Positions 15,983 to 24,597 of a DNA stretch of 64,000 nt are shown one piece after another (position 1 is the first letter of the stretch; each line of letters opens with the position of its first letter). The translations under genes and the position numbers were made by a program. The DNA lies in NCBI RefSeq assembly GCF_009760405.1, contig NZ_WRPP01000005.1, forward strand, positions 248,001-312,000, read 5' to 3'. The DNA comes from Nocardia terrae (lineage in GTDB: Bacteria > Actinomycetota > Actinomycetes > Mycobacteriales > Mycobacteriaceae). The notes below the pieces were generated by a model, which saw only the letters and a program-made list of their open reading frames with translations, was not told the DNA's origin and did not search any database.

Positions 15983-16633
15983 TCAGAGGTGGGCGGCGGC
16001 GAAGTTCACCGCGTCCACCAGGTCGCCGCCGTAGGCGACGTGGGCGTTGGCGTTGGTGCCCGCGCCGCAGACCGGGTCGCCGCCGACGCACCAGTCGCCG
16101 GTGCGCCAGAGGTATTCGCCCGGAACGTTCGAGCCGAGGCCGCGGACCGGGTCGCCGAAGAGGAGGACGGCGGCGATGCGGCCGGTCAGGTAGTCCGGGA
16201 GCTGGACTCGGCCGGGGTACCAGCTGACCGCGCCGGTGCCGAGGGCCGCGTGGACGACCGCGGCGCCCTGGGAGTAGCCGACGAGAACGAACTGCTGACC
16301 GGGGCAGGCGGCGGCCTGGAAGATCATGTGGTTCACCAGGTCCGCACTGCCCGCGCCGACGTTGAAGCTGTAGTCGGCGGGGTAGTTCACGCTGTACGCA
16401 TCGGTCGACAGGGGTAACCGGTCCTGCAGCATGCCGTATAGGGGATCGCCGATCTCGTTGCCGAGCCAGCCGGGTTCGCCTGTGCCCCTTGCCACTACGA
16501 CGTCCACGGCGGCGCATGTGTCCGCGTGGGCCTTCGCCTGTGGGATGAACACCGTCGCCGCGATGGTCACCATCGCCGCGAGACCCCATGCCGTACGCCA
16601 TTTTCCAGGCAGCAGTACCTTCCGGTCGCCCAT
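15983..16633 (-). CDS. Secreted cutinase-family esterase
   Basis: 216 residues from ATG 16633 (GAGGTGAGGA upstream). A signal peptide ends at about AKAHA before DTCAAVDVVVARGTGEPG. The nucleophile Ser121 lies in GYSQGAAVVH; the Asp and His of the triad lie in the C-terminal part (CVGGDPVC and a late HVAYGG), with two Cys pairs as in cutinases. Mycobacterial Culp proteins of this type hydrolyse lipid esters at the cell envelope. Monocistronic, divergent from the WS/DGAT gene; both are lipid-ester enzymes. Confidence 0.9.
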   Translation of the reverse strand: MGDRKVLLPGKWRTAWGLAAMVTIAATVFIPQAKAHADTCAAVDVVVARGTGEPGWLGNEIGDPLYGMLQDRLPLSTDAYSVNYPADYSFNVGAGSADLVNHMIFQAAACPGQQFVLVGYSQGAAVVHAALGTGAVSWYPGRVQLPDYLTGRIAAVLLFGDPVRGLGSNVPGEYLWRTGDWCVGGDPVCGAGTNANAHVAYGGDLVDAVNFAAAHL

Positions 16634-16899
16634 TGTCCTCACCTCACGTCGTTGTGAGAAGACCGGTGACTCTTGTCATTGACTAGAGACTGATCACCGG
16701 GCTATGTGACCCAAGGTAAGAACGGACCAAAGGGACGGCAACGAATTCTACTGGAGAGTCACCTGATTGGTACCCAACCGTTTCATCATGAAACTTGTTA
16801 TCTACGTGCTATTTTGGGGCAACGAATCGGCCACGGACGGGATTCGAACCACACCGCGAACGCCGCGCAAAATGGAACTAGTTCTCATAGTGTGTTGGT

Positions 16900-18303
16900 A
16901 TGGAACGACTTACCGGGCTCGACGCGAGCTTCCTCTATCTCGAAACAGACACCCAGCTCCTGCACGTCTGCGCAATGCTGATACTCGATCCGGCCGCCGA
17001 CGGCACCACGTTCGACCACGAGGCCTTCAAGGCCGAGCTCGGACGGCGGCTGCACCTGCTCCCGGCCATGACGCGGCGGCTGCACACGGTCCCGCTCAAC
17101 CTCGATCATCCGGTGTGGGTGCGGGATTCGAACTTCGACCTCGACTACCACGTCAGACGCCTCGCGCTGCCGAGCGGAGCCGGCGACAAGGGCCTGGCGG
17201 AACTGGCCGCCGACATCGCCGGGCGTCCGCTGGACCGCAATCGCCCGCTGTGGGAGATGTGGGTGATCGAGGGCCTGCCGCACGGCAAGGTGGCCGTCGT
17301 CTCGAAGTACCACCACGCCATCGTGGACGGCATCACGGGCACCAACATGATGATGCACCTGTGCGATGTCCAGCCGGGCGTGACCTACACCCCGCCCCCG
17401 GAAACCGTTGCGGCCGAGCACGAACCCAATGATCTCCAGCTGGCGGGCGAGGCGCTGCTGAAGTTCCCGGGCAAGCTCGGCATGGTCGGCATGGTGCCCA
17501 AAACCGTTGGCATCCTGAGCGGTCTGGTTCAGCGTCGGCGCGGCGGCAACGGAGCCCGCGGCATGGCTCTGCCCTTCACCGCGCCGCGCACCCCGTTCAA
17601 TCGGGCAATCACCCCGCATCGCGCCATCTCCTTCGTGCAGACCGAGCTGTCGGATATCAAGGAGATAAAGTCCGCCTTCGGGGTGAAGGTCAACGACGTG
17701 GTGCTCGCCGTCGTCGGCGGGGCCCTGCGCAGCTACCTCGAACTGCACGACGAACTGCCCGAAACCTCGCTGCTGGCCTCGGTTCCGGTGTCCACGCACG
17801 AGACCTCGCGCCACGAGGAGGGCACCAACAAGGTGTCCACCATCTTCTCGCGGCTCTACACCGACATCGAGGACCCGGTCGCGCGCGTGCTCGCCATCGC
17901 CGAGGACAACCGCGGAGCCAAGGAGGAGCACAACCTCATCGGCGCCGACTTCCTGCAGGACTGGGCGAAGTACGCGCCGCCCAACACCTTCCAACTGGCC
18001 GCGCGGGCGTACTCGTCGTTCAAACTGGCCGAGCATCACCCGGTGGTGCACAACCTGGTGGTGTCGAACGTGCCCGGGCCCGACTTCCCCATGTACTTCC
18101 TGGGGGTGCGGGTGGCGTCGATGTATCCGTTCGGGCCGGTGTTCCACGGCGCGGGCCTGACCGCCACGGTGATCTCCAACAACGGCCACCTGGACTTCGG
18201 CTTCATCGCCTGCAAGGAACTGGTGCCCGATGTCGGCGCCATCGCGGAGGCCATCCCCGAGGTGATCACCGCGATGCTGAAGGCCGCGCGCGAAAAGGGC
18301 TGA
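16900..18303 (+). CDS. Wax ester synthase / diacylglycerol acyltransferase (WS/DGAT)
   Basis: 467 residues beginning MERLTGLDASFLYLE, the usual start of mycobacterial and nocardial Tgs enzymes. The catalytic HHxxxDG is HHAIVDG at 138-144; NDVVLAVVGGALR and SNVPGP are the other conserved blocks. It esterifies acyl-CoA to diacylglycerol or fatty alcohol at lipid-body membranes, making triacylglycerol or wax. Fatty alcohol could come from the two-domain reductase at 10688. A 266-bp divergent spacer separates it from the cutinase gene. Confidence 0.92.
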   Translation: MERLTGLDASFLYLETDTQLLHVCAMLILDPAADGTTFDHEAFKAELGRRLHLLPAMTRRLHTVPLNLDHPVWVRDSNFDLDYHVRRLALPSGAGDKGLAELAADIAGRPLDRNRPLWEMWVIEGLPHGKVAVVSKYHHAIVDGITGTNMMMHLCDVQPGVTYTPPPETVAAEHEPNDLQLAGEALLKFPGKLGMVGMVPKTVGILSGLVQRRRGGNGARGMALPFTAPRTPFNRAITPHRAISFVQTELSDIKEIKSAFGVKVNDVVLAVVGGALRSYLELHDELPETSLLASVPVSTHETSRHEEGTNKVSTIFSRLYTDIEDPVARVLAIAEDNRGAKEEHNLIGADFLQDWAKYAPPNTFQLAARAYSSFKLAEHHPVVHNLVVSNVPGPDFPMYFLGVRVASMYPFGPVFHGAGLTATVISNNGHLDFGFIACKELVPDVGAIAEAIPEVITAMLKAAREKG

Positions 18304-18320
18304 TCCCCATCGGATACGGC

Positions 18321-19244
18321 TCAGAGCCGCGCCGCCACCGATCGAACGGCCTCGAGGAACACCGGGACAAAGACGTCCGCCTCGAGTGCGCAGGCCGCGT
18401 GACCGGCCTTGGCGAGGAAGATCTCCGCCCCCGGAATCGCCTTCGCCATCTCCAGCTGACGGAAGACGGGCAGGGCCCGATCCCGCGTGGTGATGACCAC
18501 CGCCGTCGGCACTTTCAGAGTCGGCAACCACTCCGACGAATCGAAGCGTCCCAGCACGACGAGCGCTTGAGCGAGCGCCCAGCCGCTGGTAGCACGCAAT
18601 TCCGTCATGGCCCAGCGATCCATGCGACCCACCGGCCACGAGGATTCCGGCAGGGCCGGCAGCTTGTCGCGGCGCAATTCCGCTCGCCGGAAGGACCATT
18701 CGGCGAACATGGTCGCGGTGGCGGCCCAGCTGCGATGGAAGGCGCGCTCGCGGCGCGTCTCCTGGAACCGGTAGGTGGTGGCAGCCAGCACGATGCCGCC
18801 CACCCGGTCGGGATGCCGGTGCGCGGCCAACTGCGCGATGACACCGCCCATGGAATAGCCCGCCAGGATGGGCCGTTCCACGCCCACCGCGTCGGCGACC
18901 GCCACCACATCGTCGGCGAGATCATCGAGATCGAAACGCTCGGAACGGATTCCGTGCCCGTGCCAGCGCTGGTCGAACAGCACGACCCGGTAGCGCTCGT
19001 TGAGTTCGCGCAGGCTCGGGAACCAGTTGAGCATCGCGGTGGTGGCCATGCCGTGCAGCAGCAGCACGGTCGGTGAGTCCGCGGCCGGTCCCGGCAGGTC
19101 CACCACGTAGGTGGTGCCGCGGCCGGGCAGCTCCACCATCGTGCCCTGCGGCACCTCGGTCAGCCGGGAGATGCGCGGCGAGAGTCGGCGGCCACGGCCG
19201 GGCTGGGCGTTCGGGCTGGTCAGGTCCAAGCTGGGGTTCGTCAT
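18321..19244 (-). CDS. Alpha/beta hydrolase
   Basis: 307 residues from ATG 19244 (GGGAGGCC upstream). VLLLHGMATTAMLNW gives the oxyanion HG, FDQRWHGHG a conserved strand-4 loop, AGYSMGGVIAQ the nucleophile Ser elbow, and AGHAACALE the catalytic His. Related actinobacterial proteins are unassigned lipid or polyester hydrolases. Convergent with the WS/DGAT gene at 17 nt. A perfect palindrome fitting the KstR consensus lies 37 bp before the start. Confidence 0.85.
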   Translation of the reverse strand: MTNPSLDLTSPNAQPGRGRRLSPRISRLTEVPQGTMVELPGRGTTYVVDLPGPAADSPTVLLLHGMATTAMLNWFPSLRELNERYRVVLFDQRWHGHGIRSERFDLDDLADDVVAVADAVGVERPILAGYSMGGVIAQLAAHRHPDRVGGIVLAATTYRFQETRRERAFHRSWAATATMFAEWSFRRAELRRDKLPALPESSWPVGRMDRWAMTELRATSGWALAQALVVLGRFDSSEWLPTLKVPTAVVITTRDRALPVFRQLEMAKAIPGAEIFLAKAGHAACALEADVFVPVFLEAVRSVAARL

Positions 19245-19280
19245 CGAAGGCCTCCCGGCACACCGCCTCGGCGGTCGAAA

Positions 19281-19294
19281 TGGAACACGTTCCA
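19281..19294. promoter_or_regulatory. TGGAACACGTTCCA palindrome, KstR-like operator
   Basis: The 14-mer fits TNNAACNNGTTNNA, the motif bound by the TetR-family sterol regulator KstR in mycobacteria and rhodococci, with 6-bp perfect arms. It lies just upstream of the alpha/beta hydrolase gene. Other TetR proteins bind similar sites, so the assignment to KstR is inference. Confidence 0.55.
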
Positions 19295-19328
19295 CTTGAT
19301 GATGCCATACGGGCGCGGCCGCGGCGGA

Positions 19329-20231
19329 CTACGGCTTGCAGCCCGCCGGGGCGGAGACGACGGTGGTGACGACCACCGGGGCCGAGGGCGGCGGCGGGGT
19401 GGTGGGCTGGTCGGCCGGGATCTCGTAGAGGCGAACTCCGGTGTGGCGCAACTGTCCCGGGCTGACGGTGACACCGGAGACGAAGGCGGCGTGGCCGTAG
19501 ATGTCGGTCACCTCGGCGGTGAACGGCCCCGCGCCCGCGCCGGAAATGCTCCAGTAGTTGTCGTATCCGCGCCGCAGCGGCAGGTAGTCGCCGCCGGAAT
19601 CCGGCCGCAAGGAGACTTGCGCGATGGGATTGCCGGTGCCGGAGAACAGGATTCCGATCCAGCTGGGCGAGGAGCTCTGCTGAACGCGGTAGACCAGCTC
19701 GGGGGCGGGGTTCGGGTCGCGCACCGGGCTGATGCGAACCTGGGCGACGCCGTCGGCGGAGTTGGCGATGGCCTCGAAAGCCGAACGGCTCAAATCGTAT
19801 TGATTCGCGCCGCAGCCGGGGCAGCGGTCCACGACCTCGGCGCGGACGCTGCCGAGCGGGCCGTCGATGTCGACGTAGGAGCCACAGGGGGCGGAACCGT
19901 CGTACCGGGCGGTCGGGACACCGACGTAGTAGCCGTCCAGCGGCAGATCCGGCAACGAGCACGCCACGCCGTCGCTGAAGGCGTAGAAGCGCGCCTCGCC
20001 CGGCTCGCGGGCCGGCTGCGGCTCCGAGGCCGGAATCTGCTGAGGAGTAACCGAGGTCGGCGGCGCGGCGGCGGGAAGCGTAATGACGGTTGTGGTGGGT
20101 GAGGCGGCCGAGCAGCTCAGTGACTGCGGTCTGATCCACCAGGTGGCCAGCCCAACCACCACCGCTCCCACGATGATCGTCCACAACCATGGCCTGCCAG
20201 AGTGGACCTCTTCGTGTCCGGTGCGGTGCAT
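19329..20231 (-). CDS. Bacterial expansin-like secreted protein
   Basis: 300 residues: a signal-anchor helix (about 15-35), a Pro/Thr-rich linker, then an expansin D1 six-stranded double-psi beta barrel (EARFYAFSDGVACSLP, a Cys in APCGSYVDI, and the functional Asp in VVDRCPGCG) and a beta-sandwich D2 domain of the CBM63 type, ending in a Pro-rich tail. Expansins loosen cellulose or bind cell walls without hydrolysis; members occur in plant-associated bacteria including actinomycetes. The N-terminal helix could leave it membrane-tethered. Divergent from the CMAS-like gene. Confidence 0.8.
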   Translation of the reverse strand: MHRTGHEEVHSGRPWLWTIIVGAVVVGLATWWIRPQSLSCSAASPTTTVITLPAAAPPTSVTPQQIPASEPQPAREPGEARFYAFSDGVACSLPDLPLDGYYVGVPTARYDGSAPCGSYVDIDGPLGSVRAEVVDRCPGCGANQYDLSRSAFEAIANSADGVAQVRISPVRDPNPAPELVYRVQQSSSPSWIGILFSGTGNPIAQVSLRPDSGGDYLPLRRGYDNYWSISGAGAGPFTAEVTDIYGHAAFVSGVTVSPGQLRHTGVRLYEIPADQPTTPPPPSAPVVVTTVVSAPAGCKP

Positions 20232-20476
20232 GGCCGGTCCCCAACCCTCCGATTTGTTCCGACGCGGATTGCGTTAGCTGAAGCGATGCTGCACTCCACA
20301 TCAGGAAAGCAGCCACCGCCGTTACGCAGGGCTCGAATCGGAAACTCGGAGTGAAAAACCCGGCGTGTTGCCGGTGTGTCCCGGATGTAGAACCGGAGGG
20401 CGCTCCGCCTCGTATGTCCTGGTGTCCCCCCGTGACCCCGTCCGCGGATGTCGGCCCGCCCCAGGAGAGTTCCGCC

Positions 20477-21334
20477 ATGGCCCAGCTCGCACCCTTCTAC
20501 CGGCAGGTGCAATCCCACTACGACCTGTCCGACGACTTCTACTCGCTGTTCCTCGACCCCTCCATGACCTACAGTTGCGCGTTCTTCGAGCGCGCCGACA
20601 TGACCCTGGAGGAGGCGCAGCAGGCCAAGATCGACTTGGCGCTGGGCAAACTGGGGCTCGAGCCCGGCATGACCCTGCTCGACGTCGGCTGCGGGTGGGG
20701 GTCGACCATGATCCGGGCGGTGCTCACCTACGGCGTCCAGGTCATCGGACTGACCCTGAGCCGCAATCAATTCGATCATGTCCGCGGCCGCCTGCGCGAG
20801 CTCGGCATCACCGAAGCCGAAGTGCGCCTGCAGGGTTGGGAGGAATTCGACGGCCGCGCCGACCGCATCGTCAGCATCGGCGCGTTCGAGCACTTCCGCA
20901 AGCAGCGCTATCCGGAGTTCTTCGCCCGCTGCCATCACCTGCTGCCGGCGCGCGGCCGAATGCTGCTGCACACCATCATCGGGCGCACCCTGGCCGAACT
21001 GCGCGCCGCCGAGATCCCGGTAACCCGCAAGGACGCCCTGTTCCACATCTTCATGAAGCGCGAGATCTTCCCCGGCGGGCAACTCCCCCAGCCCGACACC
21101 GTCACCACCCACGCCGAGGCCGCGGGTTTCCGCACCACGCTGATCCAGTCCCTGCGCCCGCACTACGCCCGCACCCTCGACCTCTGGGCGCAGGCGCTCG
21201 AGGCGCACCACGCCGAGGCGGTCCAGCTGACCTCGGAGGAGGTCTACCAGCGCTACCTCGGGTACCTCACCGGCTGCGCCCACTACTTCCGCGCCGGGCA
21301 CCTGGACGTGATGCAGTTCACCCTGCAGAAGTAG
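20477..21334 (+). CDS. Cyclopropane (mycolic acid) synthase-family methyltransferase
   Basis: 285 residues from ATG 20477 (CAGGAGAG upstream). VQSHYDLSDDFYSLFLDPSM is the invariant N-terminal motif of CFA/CmaA/MmaA enzymes, LLDVGCGWG (about 67-75) binds SAM, IGAFEHF holds the bicarbonate-site Glu, and the C-terminal GCAHYFR carries the conserved Tyr. It modifies double bonds of mycolates or membrane lipids. Expected to act on ACP-bound meromycolate in a mycolate-producing host; product (cyclopropane, methoxy precursor or methyl branch) cannot be told from sequence. Confidence 0.88.
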   Translation: MAQLAPFYRQVQSHYDLSDDFYSLFLDPSMTYSCAFFERADMTLEEAQQAKIDLALGKLGLEPGMTLLDVGCGWGSTMIRAVLTYGVQVIGLTLSRNQFDHVRGRLRELGITEAEVRLQGWEEFDGRADRIVSIGAFEHFRKQRYPEFFARCHHLLPARGRMLLHTIIGRTLAELRAAEIPVTRKDALFHIFMKREIFPGGQLPQPDTVTTHAEAAGFRTTLIQSLRPHYARTLDLWAQALEAHHAEAVQLTSEEVYQRYLGYLTGCAHYFRAGHLDVMQFTLQK

Positions 21335-21393
21335 CCGAATCACGTTCCGGCGGAACGAATACCGGTCCGCCTCGGGTTCGGATACTGGATCGT

Positions 21394-21750
21394 ATGACGA
21401 ACCGATGGGTCGGAGTGACCGTTGACTGCGTCGACGTGCAGCGGATGGCGAAATTCTGGAGCGCGCTGCTGGACCGCCCGCCCGGGCCGTCCGAACCCGG
21501 CTGGGTATATCTCGGGGATCCCGCCGATCCGCAGCCGCGCTTGATCTTTCAACCGGTCCCCGAGCCCAAACACGGCAAGGTGCGGCTGCATCTCGACATC
21601 GCGGTGGACGAGATCGGGCAGGGCATCGCCGAGGTGCTCGCGCTCGGCGGGCACAGCACCGGCGAGCGGCACGACTACGACGAGGGCGTGGTCGTCGTGA
21701 TGACAGACCCGGAAGGGCATGAATTCTGCCTGGTCCAGTACTACGAATAG
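21394..21750 (+). CDS. VOC (glyoxalase/bleomycin-resistance) family protein
   Basis: 118 residues: one VOC unit with paired beta-alpha-beta-beta-beta modules, VGVTVDCVDVQRMAKFW at the start and MTDPEGHEFCLVQ at the end with the conserved metal Glu/His positions partly kept. Actinobacterial relatives of this length are uncharacterised. 59 nt behind the CMAS-like gene; convergent with the TetR pair. Confidence 0.8.
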   Translation: MTNRWVGVTVDCVDVQRMAKFWSALLDRPPGPSEPGWVYLGDPADPQPRLIFQPVPEPKHGKVRLHLDIAVDEIGQGIAEVLALGGHSTGERHDYDEGVVVVMTDPEGHEFCLVQYYE

Positions 21751-21756
21751 CCACAC

Positions 21757-22377
21757 TCATCCGGAATCTCGGGCGAGCGCGGCGCGGAGGAAGTCGATCA
21801 GTTGGGTGCGGACGCGGTCCTGGGTGAGGCCGTCGGAGCCGGTGCGCAGGGCCGAGAGGAGCGCGGAGACCAGGACCGAGAGGAGGACCTCGCCGGCTAT
21901 GTCGGGGTCCAGGTCGGGGGCGAGGTAGCCGCGGGCCATGCCGCGGCGGATCTTGTCGACCGATTGGGCGCCGTAGACGCGGGCGTTGTGCATGCAGCGG
22001 TCGAGGACCTGGTCGTCGATCGAAGAAGCCTCCAGGAGGAAGAAGTTCACCAGGCCGGGTTCGGTGGCGACCAGGTCGTAGCAGCGGTCGATGACTCGGG
22101 CGTAGCGGGCGCAGAACGCGTCGATGGTGTCGGGGGTGTCGTCGCCCTCTGGGCCGAGGAGACGGGTGCTGATGAGGGTGAAGCCGTGGTCGATGACGGC
22201 GTCGAGGATGTCGAGTTTGCTGGTGAAGTAGTTGTAGAAGGTGCCGTGGCTGACGCCGGCGGCGGTGGCGATGTCGTCGACGCCGATGGCGCGGAAGCCG
22301 CGGGTGACGAGCAATTCGTAGGCGGCGGTGATCAATTCGGCGCGGCGGCGTTCGGTGCGGCTGCGGGGGTCGGTCAC
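21757..22377 (-). CDS. TetR-family regulator (distal gene of the mce transcript)
   Basis: 206 residues from GTG 22377, whose GTGA overlaps the stop of the upstream TetR gene. The HTH is IATAAGVSHGTFYNYFTSK (residues 30-50 or so) after a basic RSRTERRRAELITAAYELL arm; the ligand domain is all-helical and unassigned. Being the last of two TetR genes behind mceF and the Mce-associated gene, it may sense the imported lipid and control the operon, as Mce3R and other regulators do. Convergent with the VOC gene at 6 nt. Confidence 0.85.
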   Translation of the reverse strand: MTDPRSRTERRRAELITAAYELLVTRGFRAIGVDDIATAAGVSHGTFYNYFTSKLDILDAVIDHGFTLISTRLLGPEGDDTPDTIDAFCARYARVIDRCYDLVATEPGLVNFFLLEASSIDDQVLDRCMHNARVYGAQSVDKIRRGMARGYLAPDLDPDIAGEVLLSVLVSALLSALRTGSDGLTQDRVRTQLIDFLRAALARDSG

Positions 22378-23036
22378 CGGCGGGGGCGCAGGGTCTTGTC
22401 GATGAGGGCGAAGACCACGCTCATGCTGCGGTCGCGGATCGCCGGGTTGCCGGCGCCCAGCAGTTCCCGCATGATCCACGGGCCGACCATGGTGAGGATG
22501 GTGTGGCCCAGCACTTCCGGGTCGATGTCGGGACGGATCCAACCTTCCTCCATGCCACGCGTCAGTTCCCCCGCGATCAGTGAGGCGGTCAACGCCTCCA
22601 GGCCCAGTAGTCGGTGCGCCAGTTCGGGATCGATGGCCCCCGCCTCCACCACCAGCAGCCGCAGCACCTGCGGTTCGCGCTCGAGCAGGTCGTAGAGCCG
22701 CTCGACCGCGGCCCGCACCGCCGCCACCAGCCCGCCGACATCGGCCGCCGCCCCGAGCACCAGGTGCAACTCCATGGCGTCGGTCACCTTCTCGATGCCG
22801 AGATCGATGACGTGGTCCAGGATTTCGCGTTTGCTGCCGAAGTAGCGGTAGACGGTGCCCTGGCCGATGCCCGCGCGGGCGGCGACCTGGGAGATGGCGG
22901 TGGCCTCGTAGCCGTTGGCGGTGAAGACCTCGAACGCGGCCTCGACGATTTGGCGGCGCCGCCGCGACGGCAGTTCGGTCTGCGGCGGGCGGCCGCGCCG
23001 CTTCGCGGCTGTTTCGTTGCTGCGCTGCGAGGCTAT
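22374..23036 (-). CDS. TetR-family regulator lacking a standard start codon
   Basis: A continuous frame encodes an AT-hook-like KRRGRPP arm, the HTH ISQVAARAGIGQGTVYRYFG and a full ligand domain, so the protein is TetR. But no ATG, GTG or TTG exists in this frame upstream of the HTH; the first one is a GTG at 22787, after the DNA-binding domain. The frame meets the Mce-associated gene's stop as ATAG (23036-23033), exactly where an ATGA-type coupled start would be expected, so the start is either a rare ATA, a CTG further in, or an ATG lost by mutation. About 220 residues if ATA is used. Possibly a recently disabled gene. Confidence 0.6.
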   Translation of the reverse strand: MASQRSNETAAKRRGRPPQTELPSRRRRQIVEAAFEVFTANGYEATAISQVAARAGIGQGTVYRYFGSKREILDHVIDLGIEKVTDAMELHLVLGAAADVGGLVAAVRAAVERLYDLLEREPQVLRLLVVEAGAIDPELAHRLLGLEALTASLIAGELTRGMEEGWIRPDIDPEVLGHTILTMVGPWIMRELLGAGNPAIRDRSMSVVFALIDKTLRPRR

Positions 23037-23632
23037 TTCGCGGTCCCGCCCTTCACGCCGATGTCCTTGGGGCCGTAGTCGGTGACCACCCAGTCGCCGC
23101 CGTTCTTGGCGACGGTGAGCACCAGCAGGTTCGGCACGGTCGCCGGATCCGGCTGCTGCACGTTCTGGGTCTTCTGGGTGGCGTAGACGGTCACCGAGTA
23201 CTGGTTGTTGCCCTTGGGCTCCACCGAGGTGCCCACCACGTCGCCGGTGGCCACCACCTGGGCGTCGGTCATGATCTTGGCGAGGGTGTCGTGCACCTGG
23301 GAGTACCTGTCGCGCAACGCAGCCGAGGTGCCGTGTTGCACGCCGTCGAAGAAGGCGGGCAGGTCCTTGTAGTTGTAGGTCAGCGAGCGCAGGGTGTATT
23401 CCTTGGCCACCTCGGCGGCCCGATCACGGTCGGACTGGTTCGATTTCAGGGCGGTGTAGTCGTCGGATGTGTTGTGCCACAGCACCCCGAAGGTCACCGC
23501 GATCACCGCGAAGATGGTGACGACCACCGAGAGGATCGGGACGGCGGTGAACTTCGGCCCCTTGATTTCCTTGGCGGACACCGTCTCGTCGGCTTCCGCT
23601 GCGGGCTCGGGCGTCTTGTCGGTCTCGGTCAT
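23033..23632 (-). CDS. Mce-associated membrane protein
   Basis: 199 residues: acidic N-terminal tail, one transmembrane helix (about 32-52), then an extracytoplasmic domain beginning YTALKSNQSDRDRAAEVAKEY and ending VVTDYGPKDIGVKGG, the pattern of Mam proteins encoded behind mce operons. Such proteins stabilise or dock the Mce complex in mycobacteria (OmamA, Mas). Here only one such gene follows mceF, 14 nt away; most mce operons carry two or more. Its stop forms the ATAG junction with the TetR gene. Confidence 0.85.
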   Translation of the reverse strand: MTETDKTPEPAAEADETVSAKEIKGPKFTAVPILSVVVTIFAVIAVTFGVLWHNTSDDYTALKSNQSDRDRAAEVAKEYTLRSLTYNYKDLPAFFDGVQHGTSAALRDRYSQVHDTLAKIMTDAQVVATGDVVGTSVEPKGNNQYSVTVYATQKTQNVQQPDPATVPNLLVLTVAKNGGDWVVTDYGPKDIGVKGGTAK

Positions 23633-23646
23633 GGAATGCCTTCTCT

Positions 23647-24597
23647 CTAGCGAGGAGTTTCGATCGTCACGTGCGCTGTGCCGTCGCCCGGGAACACCGT
23701 GGCCAGCAGGTCCACGATCGATCCGGCGTCGACCCGCAACGGTTTGATGGCGGTGGTGGCGGGCTTTAGAACGGTCGCGAAGGAGCTCAGGTCCGGCCCG
23801 ATGAGCTGCAGATAATCGTTGATCTTGCCGACCAGCGGCCCGATCGGATCGTCGAAGATCTTCTCGCCGACGTAGGAGTAGTTCTGGAACGCGGCGATGA
23901 TGTGCAGCAGCTCCGGCAGCGCGGCGTCCATATCGCCCGCGGCGGCGCTCAGGGTGGGTGCGCGCCCGTCGAACTTGTCGCCCAGGTTCTGCACATTGGC
24001 GTACAGCCGTGCGATGGCATCGTGCTTGTCGCGCAACAGGTTCGCGGTATCGGTGAGCGCCTTGGTGAGGTTGGCGACGTCGGCGTCGCGGCCCTCGAAT
24101 CCGGCCGCCACGGTGGACGCCAGATTCTGCAGCTTGGCCGGATCCAGTTGCGCGGTCAGCGCGTCCAGCTTGGCCAGCGCGTCACCGACCGTGGTCGCGA
24201 TCTTGACCTGCCGGTTGGGGACGATGCTGCCGTCGTGCAGGAACGGCCCGGCCGTCCCGCTGGGCCGGAAGTCGACGAACTGCTCGCCGGCCGCGGACAG
24301 GTTGGCGATTTGCACGACGCTGTCGACGGGGATCTTGTACTTGGAGTCGTATTCGAGGGTGACCGCCAAACCGCGTGTGGTGGTGCCGATATCGCGCACC
24401 TTGCCGATCGGCAGACCGCGCAGCGTGACCTCGGAGGTCCTCATCAGACCACCCGAGCTGTCCAGAAGCACGGTCACGGTGTTGTTCTGGCGGCGGGGGT
24501 CCAGGTTCAGCACGCCCACGGCCATATAGCTGCCGCAGACGAGGGTGAGCACCATCAGCAGCACCAGCGAAACCGGTCCGGAGAGTGAGAGTTTCAT
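23647..24597 (-). CDS. mceF: Mce-family protein, position F
   Basis: 316 residues with an N-terminal transmembrane/signal helix, the MlaD/MCE domain (VTVLLDSSGGLMRTSEVTLRGLPIGKVRDI, about 40-110) and a helical needle-forming region. Sixth mce gene of the operon; its ATG follows the mceE stop without a gap. In Mce transporters six different MCE subunits form one hexameric tube carrying lipid from the outer envelope to the YrbE permease. Lettered by position. Confidence 0.9.
   Translation of the reverse strand: MKLSLSGPVSLVLLMVLTLVCGSYMAVGVLNLDPRRQNNTVTVLLDSSGGLMRTSEVTLRGLPIGKVRDIGTTTRGLAVTLEYDSKYKIPVDSVVQIANLSAAGEQFVDFRPSGTAGPFLHDGSIVPNRQVKIATTVGDALAKLDALTAQLDPAKLQNLASTVAAGFEGRDADVANLTKALTDTANLLRDKHDAIARLYANVQNLGDKFDGRAPTLSAAAGDMDAALPELLHIIAAFQNYSYVGEKIFDDPIGPLVGKINDYLQLIGPDLSSFATVLKPATTAIKPLRVDAGSIVDLLATVFPGDGTAHVTIETPR

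Noticed and set aside
16838..16862. GGACGGGATTCGAACC-like sequence resembling the T arm of a minus-strand tRNA
   Set aside because: The flanking 5-bp T stem does not pair, no anticodon or D arm is found at the right distance and no CCA-adjacent acceptor pairs. Chance match or a very old relic.
20355..20385. CCGGC-gtgtt-GCCGG hairpin upstream of the CMAS-like gene
   Set aside because: Only 5 bp, in a GC-rich spacer with no gene ending next to it; expected by chance.
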